Below, one piece after another: positions 36,228 to 48,200 of a stretch of DNA of 64,000 nt. Position numbers and translations under genes: made by a program. The notes under the pieces are model-generated. The model ran no database searches, had not been told where the DNA came from, and saw only the letters and a list, made by a program, of their open reading frames with translations. The DNA comes from Multifurca ochricompacta (Eukaryota > Basidiomycota > Agaricomycetes > Russulales > Russulaceae): NCBI GenBank assembly GCA_022496185.1, contig WTXG01000001.1, positions 620,001 to 684,000 of the forward strand, written 5' to 3'. Positions within the stretch are counted from its first letter, which is position 1. The number at the start of each line of letters is the position of its first letter.

Positions 36228-38640
36228 ATGGTACGTGAGTGATCCTAGCCTTATCCACGTGTATTTTGACATTTGAGAAGGCACCAAAGTCCAAAATTCT
36301 AAACTCTAGTGGACTAGGTAGGGCAATCATCAATCGCAGAGCTAGGGATGCCCGTCAGAAAGGAGAATCCGGGATGGTAAGTAGAAACAATATATCCATC
36401 ACAGCACTCTGACGCGGTTCATTTGACAGTACACAACAGACATCGACTCAGCCTCTCGTCTACAGTCCATTACCCAAGAGGGTGATCTCGACGAATTCCT
36501 GAATACTGCCCGATTGGCAGAAACAGACTTCACCGCAGGTACCACCCCCCACTGTGCCTTTTATCTTTTTCAGCTCATCATTTGGTAAGAGCGCCGAAAT
36601 ATGAAGATCGTCCAGACTTCTGCAACCACGTCTCAGAACTCCTACCTACTCTCAGAGAAAGAGGAAATATCTACCCTAAAAAAGCAATACGAGAACAAGC
36701 AACGCTTGCGGGTTCCGAGAAGACCGCCATGGACGAAATCTATAAGTCAAGGACAGTTGGAACGTCAAGAGAAGGACGCATTCCTCCAGTGGAGGAGGGA
36801 TTTGGCTGAGTGTGTACGGCTTTTATATCACACGTGTTTGTACTAAAAGAGGGTCTTCCCAGGTTGCAAGACCGGGACAAGTTCTTGTTGACACCTTTCG
36901 AACGTAACCTCGAAGTATGGCGGCAGCTATGGAGAGTTATCGAACGCTCACACCTAATTGTCCAAATCGTGGATGCCCGAAATCCCCTGAGGTTTCGATG
37001 TGAAGATCTCGAAGCCTATGTCCAGGACGTAGAAGGTGCAGAAGGGGAACAGGGTACAGGAAAAGGAAAACGCCAAAGCCTACTACTGATCAATAAGGCT
37101 GACCTCCTCACGGGAAAGCAAAGGTATGAGTACAAGACGTGCTGTCGCTGTTTGGCTCTTAACCCGCATCTACTAGACGCATCTGGGCAGATTACTTCGA
37201 TTCACAGGGCATTCGCTATGCCTTCTACTCTGCGGTTAATGCCACTGCCCTACAGGAAGCATTGCAAACAGCCTTGGCTACCGAGGAACTTAAAAAACCA
37301 CTGGGAGAGGGGACTAAGGAGCATCGGAGTAGCGCACTCTGTGAAGAGAACGTGGATGCAAGTGCAGAGGAGGGAGCGCACGATATTGAGACGAGTTCTA
37401 CCGTCTCGAGTAGATCAGATGCCCCTACTCAATCTGATAAAGATGCTAGTCCTGACTCTGACTCTGACGATCTCGACAACGAAGATCCCCGCGCTAAAGT
37501 TCTCTCGGTCCTCGAGCTAGAGGATCTCTTCATTGCATCTGCGCCGGACTTGTCAGGTGAGATCCTCGTCAATGATAGGTCTAATAATCATTCATATTCC
37601 ACATGACTTGGTAGGGTTCCTCGATGCTTCAGGAAAGCATCCTGAAAAACAACTTGTTGTTGGTCTTGTGGGTTACCCGAATGTTGGGAAGTCCAGTACA
37701 ATAAACTCGCTGCTCGGGGAAAAGAAGGTGTCTGTCTCGTCCACTCCTGGCAAGACGAAGCACTTTCAAACGATCAATCTGTCAGATAAGATACTTCTTT
37801 GCGACTGCCCCGGGCTTGTATTCCCGCAGTTTGCAACGACCAAGGCGGATCTTGTCTGTGACGGTGTCTTGCCTATCGACCAGCTTCGGGAGCATACCGG
37901 CCCAGTATCCTTGGTGGTCAGAAGGATTTCAAAGGCAGTGCTTGAAGGGACGTACGGATTAAATATCAGATTGTTAGGACCTGAGGAAGACAGTGATGAG
38001 TTGATACGTGCTGAAGACTTGCTGGTTGCTTATGCTGGTTGGTTATTGCCTGCATATGCACCTGAAGGAATGCTGACATTGATCAGTGGCTCGAGGATTC
38101 ACGCGTTCCGGACAAGGTAACCCCGATGAGGCCCGCGCTGCACGTTACATTCTTAAGGATTATGTGAATGCAAAGCTATTGTTCTGTCATCCCCCTCCGG
38201 ATTACCCCCCAGATGAGTTCAATCGCAAAACCCAGGAATTGGCCATTCGACGCGTTGCAGGCAAGAAGCGCGCACCCACCACCCGAGTTGGCAAGAATGC
38301 CGACACCTATTCTCTTGGCGATACCCTTGGTGACCCATCGGAACCACCTCTATCAGGCCAAAGCCAGAAAGCTCGTGCTTTGGATAAACAATTTTTTGAT
38401 GAAAATGCCGGCCTCGCTGCGCGTCCCTTCGCTAAAGGTGTGGGTGGAAGAATAGAAAGCATATCACGCCCTATTTTGTACCCCCATCACCTATCGGTTG
38501 CGAACGATGGAACTCCACTTGCGACGAAGAGCGTCCAGATCGAGACGCTGATTAACAATAATGGAGGAAGACCCCCGGGGAAAAAAGCTCACAAGAAGAC
38601 AAAACGGACGAAGCAGAGAAGCGGAAGAGGTTACGATTAG
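36228..38640 (+). CDS. LSG1: Large-subunit assembly GTPase Lsg1
   Basis: It is a cytoplasmic GTPase that releases the Nmd3 export adaptor during final 60S maturation. The G motifs are circularly permuted, as in the YlqF/YawG group: G4 LLINKADLL (about 37080-37110), then G1 GYPNVGKSS (37672-37700), then G3 DCPGLVFPQF (37804-37833). Upstream are RDKFLLTPFERNLEVWRQLW and VDARNPLRFRCEDLE; downstream ARGFTRSGQGNPDEARAARY and ILKDYVNAKLLFCHPPPDYP. The Lys-rich tail GKKAHKKTKRTKQRSGRGYD ends at TAG 38638-38640. An acidic Ser/Asp insert (DSDSDDLDNEDP) sits between G4 and G1. Exon 1 is only the ATG. About 690 residues, usual for fungal Lsg1. Confidence 0.93.
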
Positions 38641-38725
38641 AATGGTGGCATGTTAGTTGCCATGTGTTGCTATGTCTATGTAGTATATATGATATATGAC
38701 ATATGACAACTCAACTCCATCCTTT

Positions 38726-39943
38726 ATGAAACCAGTTCTTACCGCCTCTCCCACAAAATCAAGCATTTTTACACTTTATCGGTCTCTTCTGAGACAGACG
38801 AGGCTTTTACCTCACGAATACCTTCGGTATCACATTATTATTTGTGCACTTTCCTCAGTATTTAACGCCTGTAATCTGATACGATATAGGATTTTTTTCG
38901 CCTCAAACTGTCTACTGACATCAAATCCGCACTGGATGTCAGCCGCAATAATAGGCAACGGCAGGCAACATTCAATCGCCTACGAAAGGTGATGGAGTTG
39001 ATTCTTTCCAGTGCCATTGCTAACTTTCTCGTATTGTATAGGAACTCTCGAAACTAAAGCTTGCTAATGACGGTCACAAACTAGCCTTCGCCCATGTACT
39101 GGACCTGGCATATGGACGTAAAGGACCGCTCAAATGGGGCATTATGATCGTATGTTATCTCTTCCCGTGTCTCTATGAGCCTCTCACAGGCTCCCATAGC
39201 CCTTACTCTCCAGCCCTGCTGCGCTAGTGCCTCCCAGAATCATTCCGTCCGTTGAGCGCTCGCGCCCACCCGTCTACTCCCCGGAGCTTGCTGCCTTGCT
39301 GTCATCTCCATACACTCGCCCATCCGGAAAGGCCGTGAAACTATCTCATCTTCGTGAGACCCCGACATTGCCTTCGAGAGCATATCCATCATCGGACGAT
39401 GCTCGTTTATTTGGGTCACTTAGCAAACGCCGAGAAGTGAACATTCGCTGGCGCTACTTCTCGTACCAGTGGAAGCGGTTGTATCCTCCAATTGAAGTTT
39501 CTGTGAAATGTCAGGGACAAGAGGAGACTTCTTCCCAGGAGGCTGCCGTCATCAGCGCCCGTATTCGAGGTGTCGGCATGCAAACAGCTGGGTTATTAGA
39601 GGAACTCAAGACACTTGCAGGCGCCGTTTCTGAAGGACCGCCCATTCCTCGTAGAACTGATCCCATATATCGCCCTCATACGTCCCCTGCTGCCACACAC
39701 CGACGAGTGCTGCCAAACAGATATCTTCGCAGACGCTATAGGGATCTTCTCAGTCGTATTCCGACTCTTACATATTCATATGTACCTGGCGAGCCAAAAA
39801 CGGGCTCGGACGGACACCCAATGGGCAAGTATGAAGTATCGCTAACCCCCAACGCATTGTCGCGGCGCGTGCAGCATGAGACAGCACACTCTCCTGAGAT
39901 GGATACTGTTGATCTGGCATGGTTTGAACGTGGGAATGGGTGA
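38726..39943 (+). CDS. LYR-motif (Complex1_LYR) protein with long C-terminal extension
   Basis: LYR proteins are mostly mitochondrial adaptors for Fe-S cluster delivery or respiratory-complex assembly. The N-terminal exon has FTLYRSLLRQTRLLPHEYLR, the L-Y-R motif with its conserved following helix. Later exons give QATFNRLRKELSKLKLANDG and HKLAFAHVLDLAYGRKGPLK. A long basic C-terminal region follows (LVPPRIIPSVERSRPPVYSP, REVNIRWRYFSYQWKRLYPP) to TGA 39941-39943. About 340 residues; the extension goes well beyond the basic LYR fold. At the T7 run 38892-38898 an eighth T would restore RIFFRLKLSTD. Alternatively, splicing to GATGTCAG (near 38940) skips 17 residues and stays in frame. ATG 38726 is preferred. 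Confidence 0.75.
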
Positions 39944-40274
39944 CTTTGACCGCTCGTAAATGGGACGTGGGTCGTGCCATGTTGGTCATTTCGTTGAATA
40001 CGAATGATTATTGGTGACATAGATAGCCAGTAATCGTTAAGGCGTCGGTTTGTCAGTGATGACTACCAAAGACAGGTATTTTTGAACTATCCGGAACTTG
40101 GATGTGCTCAGCCATGTCGTCTGGATTGCGAGAGTGGCATGATTGGACGCGCACTTGGTATGGGGACGCAACGATTGGCAACCACTCAGGCTTGGGAGGA
40201 CGTCGCGCCACTTATAGTGACACAGGTAATTACATTGCTCCCTTATGGCAGGACAGCTGTGGGATCATCAAAGA
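39944..40274. other. Convergent intergenic region
   Basis: It separates the 3' ends of the LYR gene (+) and SEC8 (-). An 80-codon plus-strand frame (40082-40324) overlaps the SEC8 3' end and has no conserved features. Nothing else is visible. Confidence 0.5.
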
Positions 40275-43200
40275 TCAATAAGTATCTTTCTGAGCTTCTA
40301 TCTCTAGTCCGTGCAGGTCAATAATGTACATGCTATAATCTTTGTCCATCGCCTGAGCTCCAGAACGACCTGCTTGACTCTGGTCAACGCCACACTGCAG
40401 GTTCAGCATTACTTCATACTGGTCGAACGTGAAAATTAGCTGTTTCCGGATCAAAGCAAGCATGTCCTGAAAAACTGAAGGTTAGACAGTCAAGGAATTA
40501 GCAAGCGTTCACATACACGGGGGTTGAGTAAAAACAGTGAATAGTATCTTTTGGCTCGGAGGAGCTCTCCATCACGCGGATCGTGCACGATGGTCTTCAC
40601 ACATTGCTGAAGAGCCAGCATGTTGCGACTTATTTTCTTCATACCCAAAGCATTCGCGAAGCGAATATGACGGGCATTGTGGATGAGAAGGTCATCCATG
40701 AGGAAACCGATCCCACTGAAGACAAACCTGTGAAAGGCGCTTAGAAGTGTAAGCGAAGCAACGGAAAAGGCCTACTTTTGTTCCTGTGGGGGTAGAGTTG
40801 TTGACACAATGCCGTGATACTCTCCCAACTCGAGATTGAGATCTATTATGTGTGGGTCCGGTTCGTCAATCTCTCGATCTATACGGTAGTTACCCTGTAA
40901 GCAAAGATCAGGGTCAACGTGATGATATAAATTTGACAGACGTAATGCTTACATGGCGCATGGCTAGATCGAGGTAATGTCCTACACGGCATCGGACGTC
41001 TATTCGAATAGTGTGTAGAATTAGCTCTGATAACTGGTCGTACGTCTTGAGCAAAGCGTGGAAGCGTCTATGATTTCCTGTGGGCACACATAGTCCGCTG
41101 TAGATATGGCATGACGTACAATGACATTTCTTTCGAAAGTGGAAGCTGAAGCTGCTCCTCGGGGCTAAGAGGCAAAATTGAAGGGAAAGTTGACATGTAA
41201 GGAGTGATGGCACTGGCGGGTTCCAACTGGAGCGCGGAAGTCGGGGAAAGGTTATCTTCAAGCACGGCCCTCAGCTGGTTGAGCCCGGCTGTAAACCACA
41301 ACTTGGGGTGCGTCACGAATCACTATCTGGATGTGGAGAATGTACCAGCGTACCACACTTCGATATAAATGGCAGAGAGCGGAAACATTTCTTAGCGGTC
41401 CTATTAGGTCACCCTTGACAATCGACTTGTCGCTCATTAACCGAGCCTCAGCATCGCACTCTCGGCGATGTAGTTCGTTGTTGTTCGTGCCAGTTTCCTG
41501 AGGCCGGAATAAGCTGTGATGTGCATTTAACTGCTACTATACGCACCGGAGTGTGATACAGGTCACTCAAACAAGCGGCTATCTCCGGGGTTTGTGCCCA
41601 CTGTGCCGCAATTGCAGCACAAGGCTCTTGATCAGCGCTCGGATGAGAAGTTATTAAAGCCTGAAAACGGTCACTACAGCGCTGGTAAAATTGAATGATG
41701 ACCGTTAGAATTAATCGGGCATAGTTCTCTCGGTGAAACGGTGTTGTCCTAAGCATTACGCATAAAGAATTGATGAGCGCCATCAATGTTGTGCTTGCCT
41801 ATGAGGTTATCAGTGGGAACCTAGTGATATATGCGATACTCACGTTCACCAAGGGCTCTATCGACAACCAAATGGAAGAAGCGTCAGGCATGAAGGCCTC
41901 GGGGCCTTTCGTGGTCTAAGCCAAAATCATACCGCACGCAAGTGCAGTGTCTTACCTGTGACTGCTTGATGGAACAGCAGAGAGACTTTCTCCTCTAGTT
42001 GTGGCAAATAAACCTTCAGGACAAACTCGTCCAAATCTTCACTCGATGCTCTAGCAGCCTCGAATCCAGATGGCAGGATCTCCGTTACACGATCGATGAA
42101 AGCGAGCATGGGCTGAAATAGCACATTTATATGGAATGCATGGGGCTTGACAAGGAGGCGGTGGTGTTGATCTGTGCCAAGCAGTCGCTCATCTATCCCA
42201 ACAGTGGCTAGGGTCGCTTGCACAGCAGTCTCTGAAGAACCTTGTACAAGACCAGGAACAGTCTCCTTGAGGACCCGATTGAGCTCATCTTCGTGTTCGC
42301 GCAAGGACTTGGCAACAAGTTTGAGATCGGTATCAGCAAACCTGAATACATGCTGCAAGAAGGTCGTCCTAAACAGGATCAGCATTGATGTATGTACGAA
42401 CCTTTGATTTGTCCCGCATAAATCTGCCTTCTCGCAAAATGTCGTTGATCGATGATATTGGATTACGGCCGGATATGAAACCTTGTTCCTCGTCTGTCAC
42501 GTAGTCCTTTACCAAGGTCCGGATCTGAAAAATGGTTACCATCGTAGAGTGCGTTATCTGCATTTGCCATACCTCAGCTTGCACGGGCATCCAAATTTCG
42601 GTTAGTGGGAACAGAGCACCGGATTTTGTCCCCGAGGCATCCCTGAAGTCACGCCTCTAAAGATAAGGGTGTTGTAATGACTTGCTAACACAGGTAAATT
42701 TCATCCAACTGACCGATCCAATCCTGTTTGCAACCTCGTACACTACTCGCAAACCCTGCATGACAGCATCCACTTTAGAATATAATGTCCAAAATAGATC
42801 CCGTAAAATTTCATGGTCTTCATGCTTGGCCGAGGACTCCAGCGCAGTGAGGCGTAATTGTAGAGGACTGATTAGTGGGCTGTGACCCACTGGATTAGCG
42901 TCTACCAGCATGCTTGATATGTCCAAGGGGAGACCGCCAGTAACAGCGGGTTTTGACGTGACGACGTATGTGGAATGACCCTTTGGGCCTGCATTGTTGC
43001 CGAACGACAGCGACGTCCGGCGATTGTATTCTGCACGTTCGCTAACCTCATCCACAGTACTGTTGACAAGAGCAAACATTTCATTAGGAAGTCGCTGAGC
43101 AACAGTGTCGAGACCACTGCCAAGTTTCCCAAGAACTGAAAGCGACTCCAGTAAAGCCTCAATATAAGTGAAAGAATCCGTCTCAGGGTTCCATTGGTTT

Positions 43201-45021
43201 TGGCTTTGGCTGACGTTGGTCAAATTGGACAAAGATGGGAATGAGGTAACTGAAGAAGGTCCACCAGAGGTCGAGTAAGAGGGGCTCGTTGACGCAAATT
43301 TCCCCAAGCCAGAGCTTCCCATCTTGGAGTCGTCAATGTCGCCGGGAGGATCATTGGGACGAAGTGCAAGATCCTGAAGATAACGGGTTAACCTGGAGTA
43401 CTGAGAGGGAGAATTTGTCGTGGTTGGACTGCTTGGCGAGACAGGACGTCGAGCGAGACCACTCGGCTCTAGCGGACCATCCTCGACTTCAACTCTTGGT
43501 ACTACGGGAACGGTCAAACGAGAAGGTGCGAACCTTAATTGACTCACGAGATTGTTGGCCAACGGTGTAAGCAACCCAGCGGGTTTCACACCAGAACACT
43601 TTCAAGTAGAGGTGGTTATGTAACTCGTCGATAAGGATGTCTCTCAAGGCCTGTTCACAACTGTCAGCAATACTGAAGAGCGGTGAAAATAAGAGATGGT
43701 ACAGACAGATTCCTGCCCAATGAGGTACGCGCGAAGATCTGCGACCGCTCCGATGTCAAGCATATCCTGTTTTTTGATCGTCTTCAGGCTTCGCACGAGT
43801 AAGACGGCCGCCTGCAACAGACGCTTCTCGGAAATCAGACTCTCTAACACATCAGGGACTAGCCTGAGACGCTCGCTGAGACTAATTGAGCGGGCTACTC
43901 TCGCAAATGATCTATAAACTCACATTTGGTCTAAGATGCGCAGCATCTCTTCCAGTGTCTGCCCTCTTGTCCACATCTGGACTAGATCCGCACGTTTGTT
44001 ACCCAATGAATCTTTAGCTTCTTGGAGGACCGTCCTTGCATTCTTTATCTGCGTCTGGGTGGCTCCGAGATGATTCAGCAAAGAAGCATGGTGCGGTAAA
44101 GCAGCAGCAAAAGCCTGGAAATGTTCTGTAAGACTTTAGCGCGTCGTTAGTCAGGATAGCCATGTCACATACTGTCCACTGAGCCTTTGAGAGCCTGTGA
44201 AAGCATGAGCTTCGTCCTGCGAAATGAGCCCATGTCTTTTCCAGCTGATGAGTCATCAAGAATTTGGAGTGCCAGATCAACGGGGTTGAACTGAGAAGGG
44301 GTTGACCAATTACTTTTATTGCGATGGCGACTCGTAGAGAATATTAATCTTACTTCAGGATCGATCACGAATTCCCAGTCATCCTTTATTCGGTCTAATA
44401 CAGCTAGCAAAAGGAATTAGCAAGGGATCACAAAAAATGATATCTCTCACCATCAATGTCACCAGCTTTGGCAGCACCGTTTTGCCTGCGCCCGGGCATT
44501 CTTCGCTTTATTCGTTCTTGAGTAGCATTTTCCGCTTCGATGGCCAGCTGGCGCTCTTCCCATTGATCATCACCATAGGTTTTCATTGCCTTCTTCCGCA
44601 GACCACTTTGGAAAGCGGACATAACGGCAGTCAGAGAAGCTGGAGATGTTATATCAGACTCCGTGCCAGAGCGAGCTGTCCGTCTTGTCCTGGGAGCTGG
44701 TGAATTCCTGTTGACGGAGTGATAACTGTTGGGGTCAGACCTATCTGATCTTGTAGTGCTCGCACTATCTTTACGGTCCCTAGAGGCACGTGCCTGGAGG
44801 ACGGCGTCGGAAACAGAGTAGTCTGGCGCCTTGTTGGCCCGAAGTTCAGACCTTTGGGGACGGGAGGGTCCTGTAGGGGAACTACTAGAGACGAGTGAGC
44901 CATTGCTTGGGGTGGTAGGCCGAGGCGGTCGATTTATTTGTAGAGGCTTCGTTGTTGAGGATGTGTCAAGGCCGAGAAGTGGGGGGCGTTTAGATGGGAA
45001 TGGAGGTGTTTGTCGAGACAT
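40275..45021 (-). CDS. SEC8: Exocyst complex component Sec8
   Basis: It is a subunit of the octameric exocyst that tethers secretory vesicles at growing tips. The N-terminus from ATG 45019-45021 (MSRQTPPFPSKRPPLLGLD) is Ser/Pro/Arg-rich and disordered. The conserved Sec8 N-terminal region follows: AVLDRIKDDWEFVIDPE, FNPVDLALQILDDSSAG, LPHHASLLNHLGATQTQIKN, GQTLEEMLRILDQIERLRLV, VPDVLESLISEKRLLQAAVL. A long helical C-terminal part ends IIDLHGLEIEAQKDTY at TGA 40275. A Ser-rich linker (about 43270-43500) interrupts the helical part. Many introns of 50-60 bp; about 1,200 residues. It is divergent to the CHD gene across 254 bp. Family assignment rests on the long conserved N-terminal helices. Confidence 0.9.
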
Positions 45022-45275
45022 TATCACTGAGACTGAGAGCACCAGTCGTTGTACTGGTCTTGTGTGGATATATGCGCCGTATGCGCCGTTATTGTTGTGA
45101 CGGGGGGTGACGGCAGAGGGGCGCGTTTATTATGTAATAACGTATATTAAATTGTCACCACACCTACACGTGATTCGGACGTGATTCGATTCGGACGCGC
45201 CGTTCTGTTCTGCCTTGCCTTGCCCTGCTTGCCTTTCTGCCATTCTCCACTGCACCGAAAGTTACTGTGTGCTCC

Positions 45276-48200
45276 ATGCTCACCCCAGAAAATTTGCGAC
45301 CACGTTCTGCTACTGTAGAGAGCGCCATCACAGCAGCGCTACTATCGACGGGTGACATTCCTAAGGCCCGTAAAATTGTAGCCTATATTGAGCCACCTTC
45401 CCTGGACCTTACGGAGCGCATCAAATACGAATCTGTTTTAATTCGCGATCTTCCACAAGATTTCGACTACAGCCTCCCGCTTTCTGATCCGGTCGTCATT
45501 GGAGAACATCGTGACGACACCAGCCTCTGGTATTATGTAGAAAACGTGGATGGTCCCGCTCACAGGGTGAGTGTGCTGTCGATTGTGTTCATGCTTGTCT
45601 GATAATAACCTCCCCTCTCCTAATAATGTTACCAGTACGAGGCATCTGCCTTCTCGAAAGCATTCCCTCTCTCCGTCTCCGAATACAGTGAGCAAATCTC
45701 CGTTTCCTTGCTGTACATACTGAAGAGTATGATCTGTATCGACATGTAAAGAACGTAGGAAGAAGATCGGTGTATCCTTCGACTTTGACCCTTCCGCATC
45801 TAATGTCCATCTTGACTCTCGTCCTAAAACCGTTCTCAGAGTATCCTTGCAGAAGCCTGGAAAGAGGGATGGGCTTGCTCGACGACGGCCTCTCTCTGTC
45901 GAATCACTCTCAGATGAAGAATGGAAGAGCGACGTCGCAAAAGGCGATGACTTCCCTGATCGGAGCGACGATGACGATGTTTGGAGCGCGACCTCAACGC
46001 TACCGGCTTGGAGAAATCTAAGACGTTCAACTGTTAATAGAGGTCGGAAGCACACCGACCTCCCTTTCAGTCCCCGAAAGATGCGCCTCCGCGTGCGTAC
46101 GCTTGGCAAGAGCGAAAACAGAGAGACAAGTATTTTGCATGGCGCGGGTCCCGCACGAAGGTCCAATCGTATCCGTACCTCGCTCAAGACTCTTGGTGGG
46201 GACCACGATTACGAAGACGGCGAATCAGGCTCACTCTCTGACGAAGAAATTTCTCCGGGTCGCGATTTCCAGTCAAAGAGTGAACCTATCATTCCCAGGC
46301 GCGGAAGGGCATCGCGTGCTGCTTATGGGCACATCCGTAGCATCGCTGACCTAGAGTATGATGAGCTCGAGCACGGTCCTCTGTCTGCGCACAGATCTAC
46401 ATGCGAAAGATGTCAGCGTAAGCCAACGCACATTCTACTCGAGCAACAGAGGAGACAATCGAAAAGGGGCAAAGCCAAACGAAAGTCGATAGATGAATTT
46501 GAAGATGACAGCGATAGTGAAGACAAATTAGCCAGCTTGGGGGGATGGATTCGATGGTAGGCTTGTGTCCAAGTTCTGAAGACAGATGCTAACCACCTCG
46601 CTACTTCAGTCTGAAGTGTCCTCTAGCTACACATTGGCGATGCCTGGCTGGCACCCAGCGTGATAAAATTCTCAATGCTGTACAGGCTCGAGATCTCATG
46701 GCTTTGGAGGCAGCGCATGGGAAGGACGTCGTGGGCACTGGAAGTATTAGCGTCGATAACAGCAAGAGTCAAGATCGTCTAATACCAATGCCCCCCAAGA
46801 GGTCCGGTCTCGAATCCCACCAGACAACGGAATTCATTTGCTCCTTTTGCTCTAAAGGGGGCACTTGCATGGGCTGCAAGGATGTTGCTCTTGAACCAGA
46901 GCCCTTTGGTACTCAGAAAGTTGAGGAACATACTTCCCCTCCAGGCCTTATGGTTGTCATTGGCACAGACCCCGCGGTACCTGAGGGGATGACTTCTTTT
47001 TCTGAACGGAATCCAGCGACCGGTACCCAGCGACCAGAGGCCACGGTATCTTCCAGAGAACTTTTATTCCGTTGCAGGCTCTGCAAGCGGCTTTCTCACT
47101 ACGCACATCTCCCACTTCCTGATGTCATGACAGGCAACAAGGGGGAAGAAGCCAACTCCGAAGTTATTGCTAAATACTACCAGCGCGATCAAGGTTGGTC
47201 GTGCGCTGATTGTGTATCTTTTGTGTTTCGTGCAGAGAAGATTCTTGCCTGGCGTCCAGACCCGCCCAATGCCCAACAACCAGAGTTACCACCCAGCGAA
47301 TCAATCAGTTCTAAAATTCACTTACCTCGTGAATACCTCGTTAAGTGGCAAGACCGGAGCTATCGTCGAGTGCAATGGGTTCCTCACGGTTGGCTGACTT
47401 CCGTACATGCGGGACTCCTGCGCAATTTTCTGAACCATGGGCCAAAAGTCGAGCTTTTAGACTATGCTGTTCGAGAGGACCAAGTTGCCAACGCGGCCTC
47501 AGAGGGAGGGATCGGTGGGGCAAATAAGGAATCCGAAGATTCTCGGTTTAAGTCGGAAGGTCACTCGGAAAGGATTGCTCTAACAGCCATTCCTGATGCT
47601 GAGCGGCGGATCCCCCCGGCCTGGAAGACAGTAGACCGTGTCCTGGATGTCTTGATGTGGTCTCCGCGTAAGCAAAGGTCGAAGACTAGCAAGAGAAAAG
47701 TTGGGAAAGAAAGGACGTCATCTGTAGGTGTTGACACTACTTCTGACCTTGATGCCCAGAGGGAGTGGAACGAAGCTTTTCATCTTGGCGAAGAACCCTC
47801 CACGCAGAATACGATGACAATTGACGAATGGGAGGCTCAAAAGGAGGACGATCTCTCGTTCGATGATATAAGTCACGTCGTGTGGGCTTTCATTAAATGG
47901 GATGACCTCGGCTACGACGAAGGTAAACACCACCGTTTGTAAAAGGGGTTCCTATTCACCAACAATGTACAGCTACTTGGGATTCTCCCCCTCGCGCAGA
48001 GGAACCAGGTCATCCGGCATTCAAGATAGCATTTCGGTGCTTTCTGGATTCTCGGGGGTTCACATAAAGCACCGTAACAAGAAACAGATCGAGGCCTTCG
48101 AGAATCGCCGGAAGAATGACTTTCGACAACGATATGCCTTGAAACAAGACAGACAGCCCGACCTCGGCCAGCAAAATCAGCTCAAGCTCATGTCATTTCA

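Noticed and set aside
40082..40324. 80-codon plus-strand frame near the SEC8 3' end
   Set aside because: It overlaps the SEC8 C-terminal exon, has no conserved motif and no clear gene structure.
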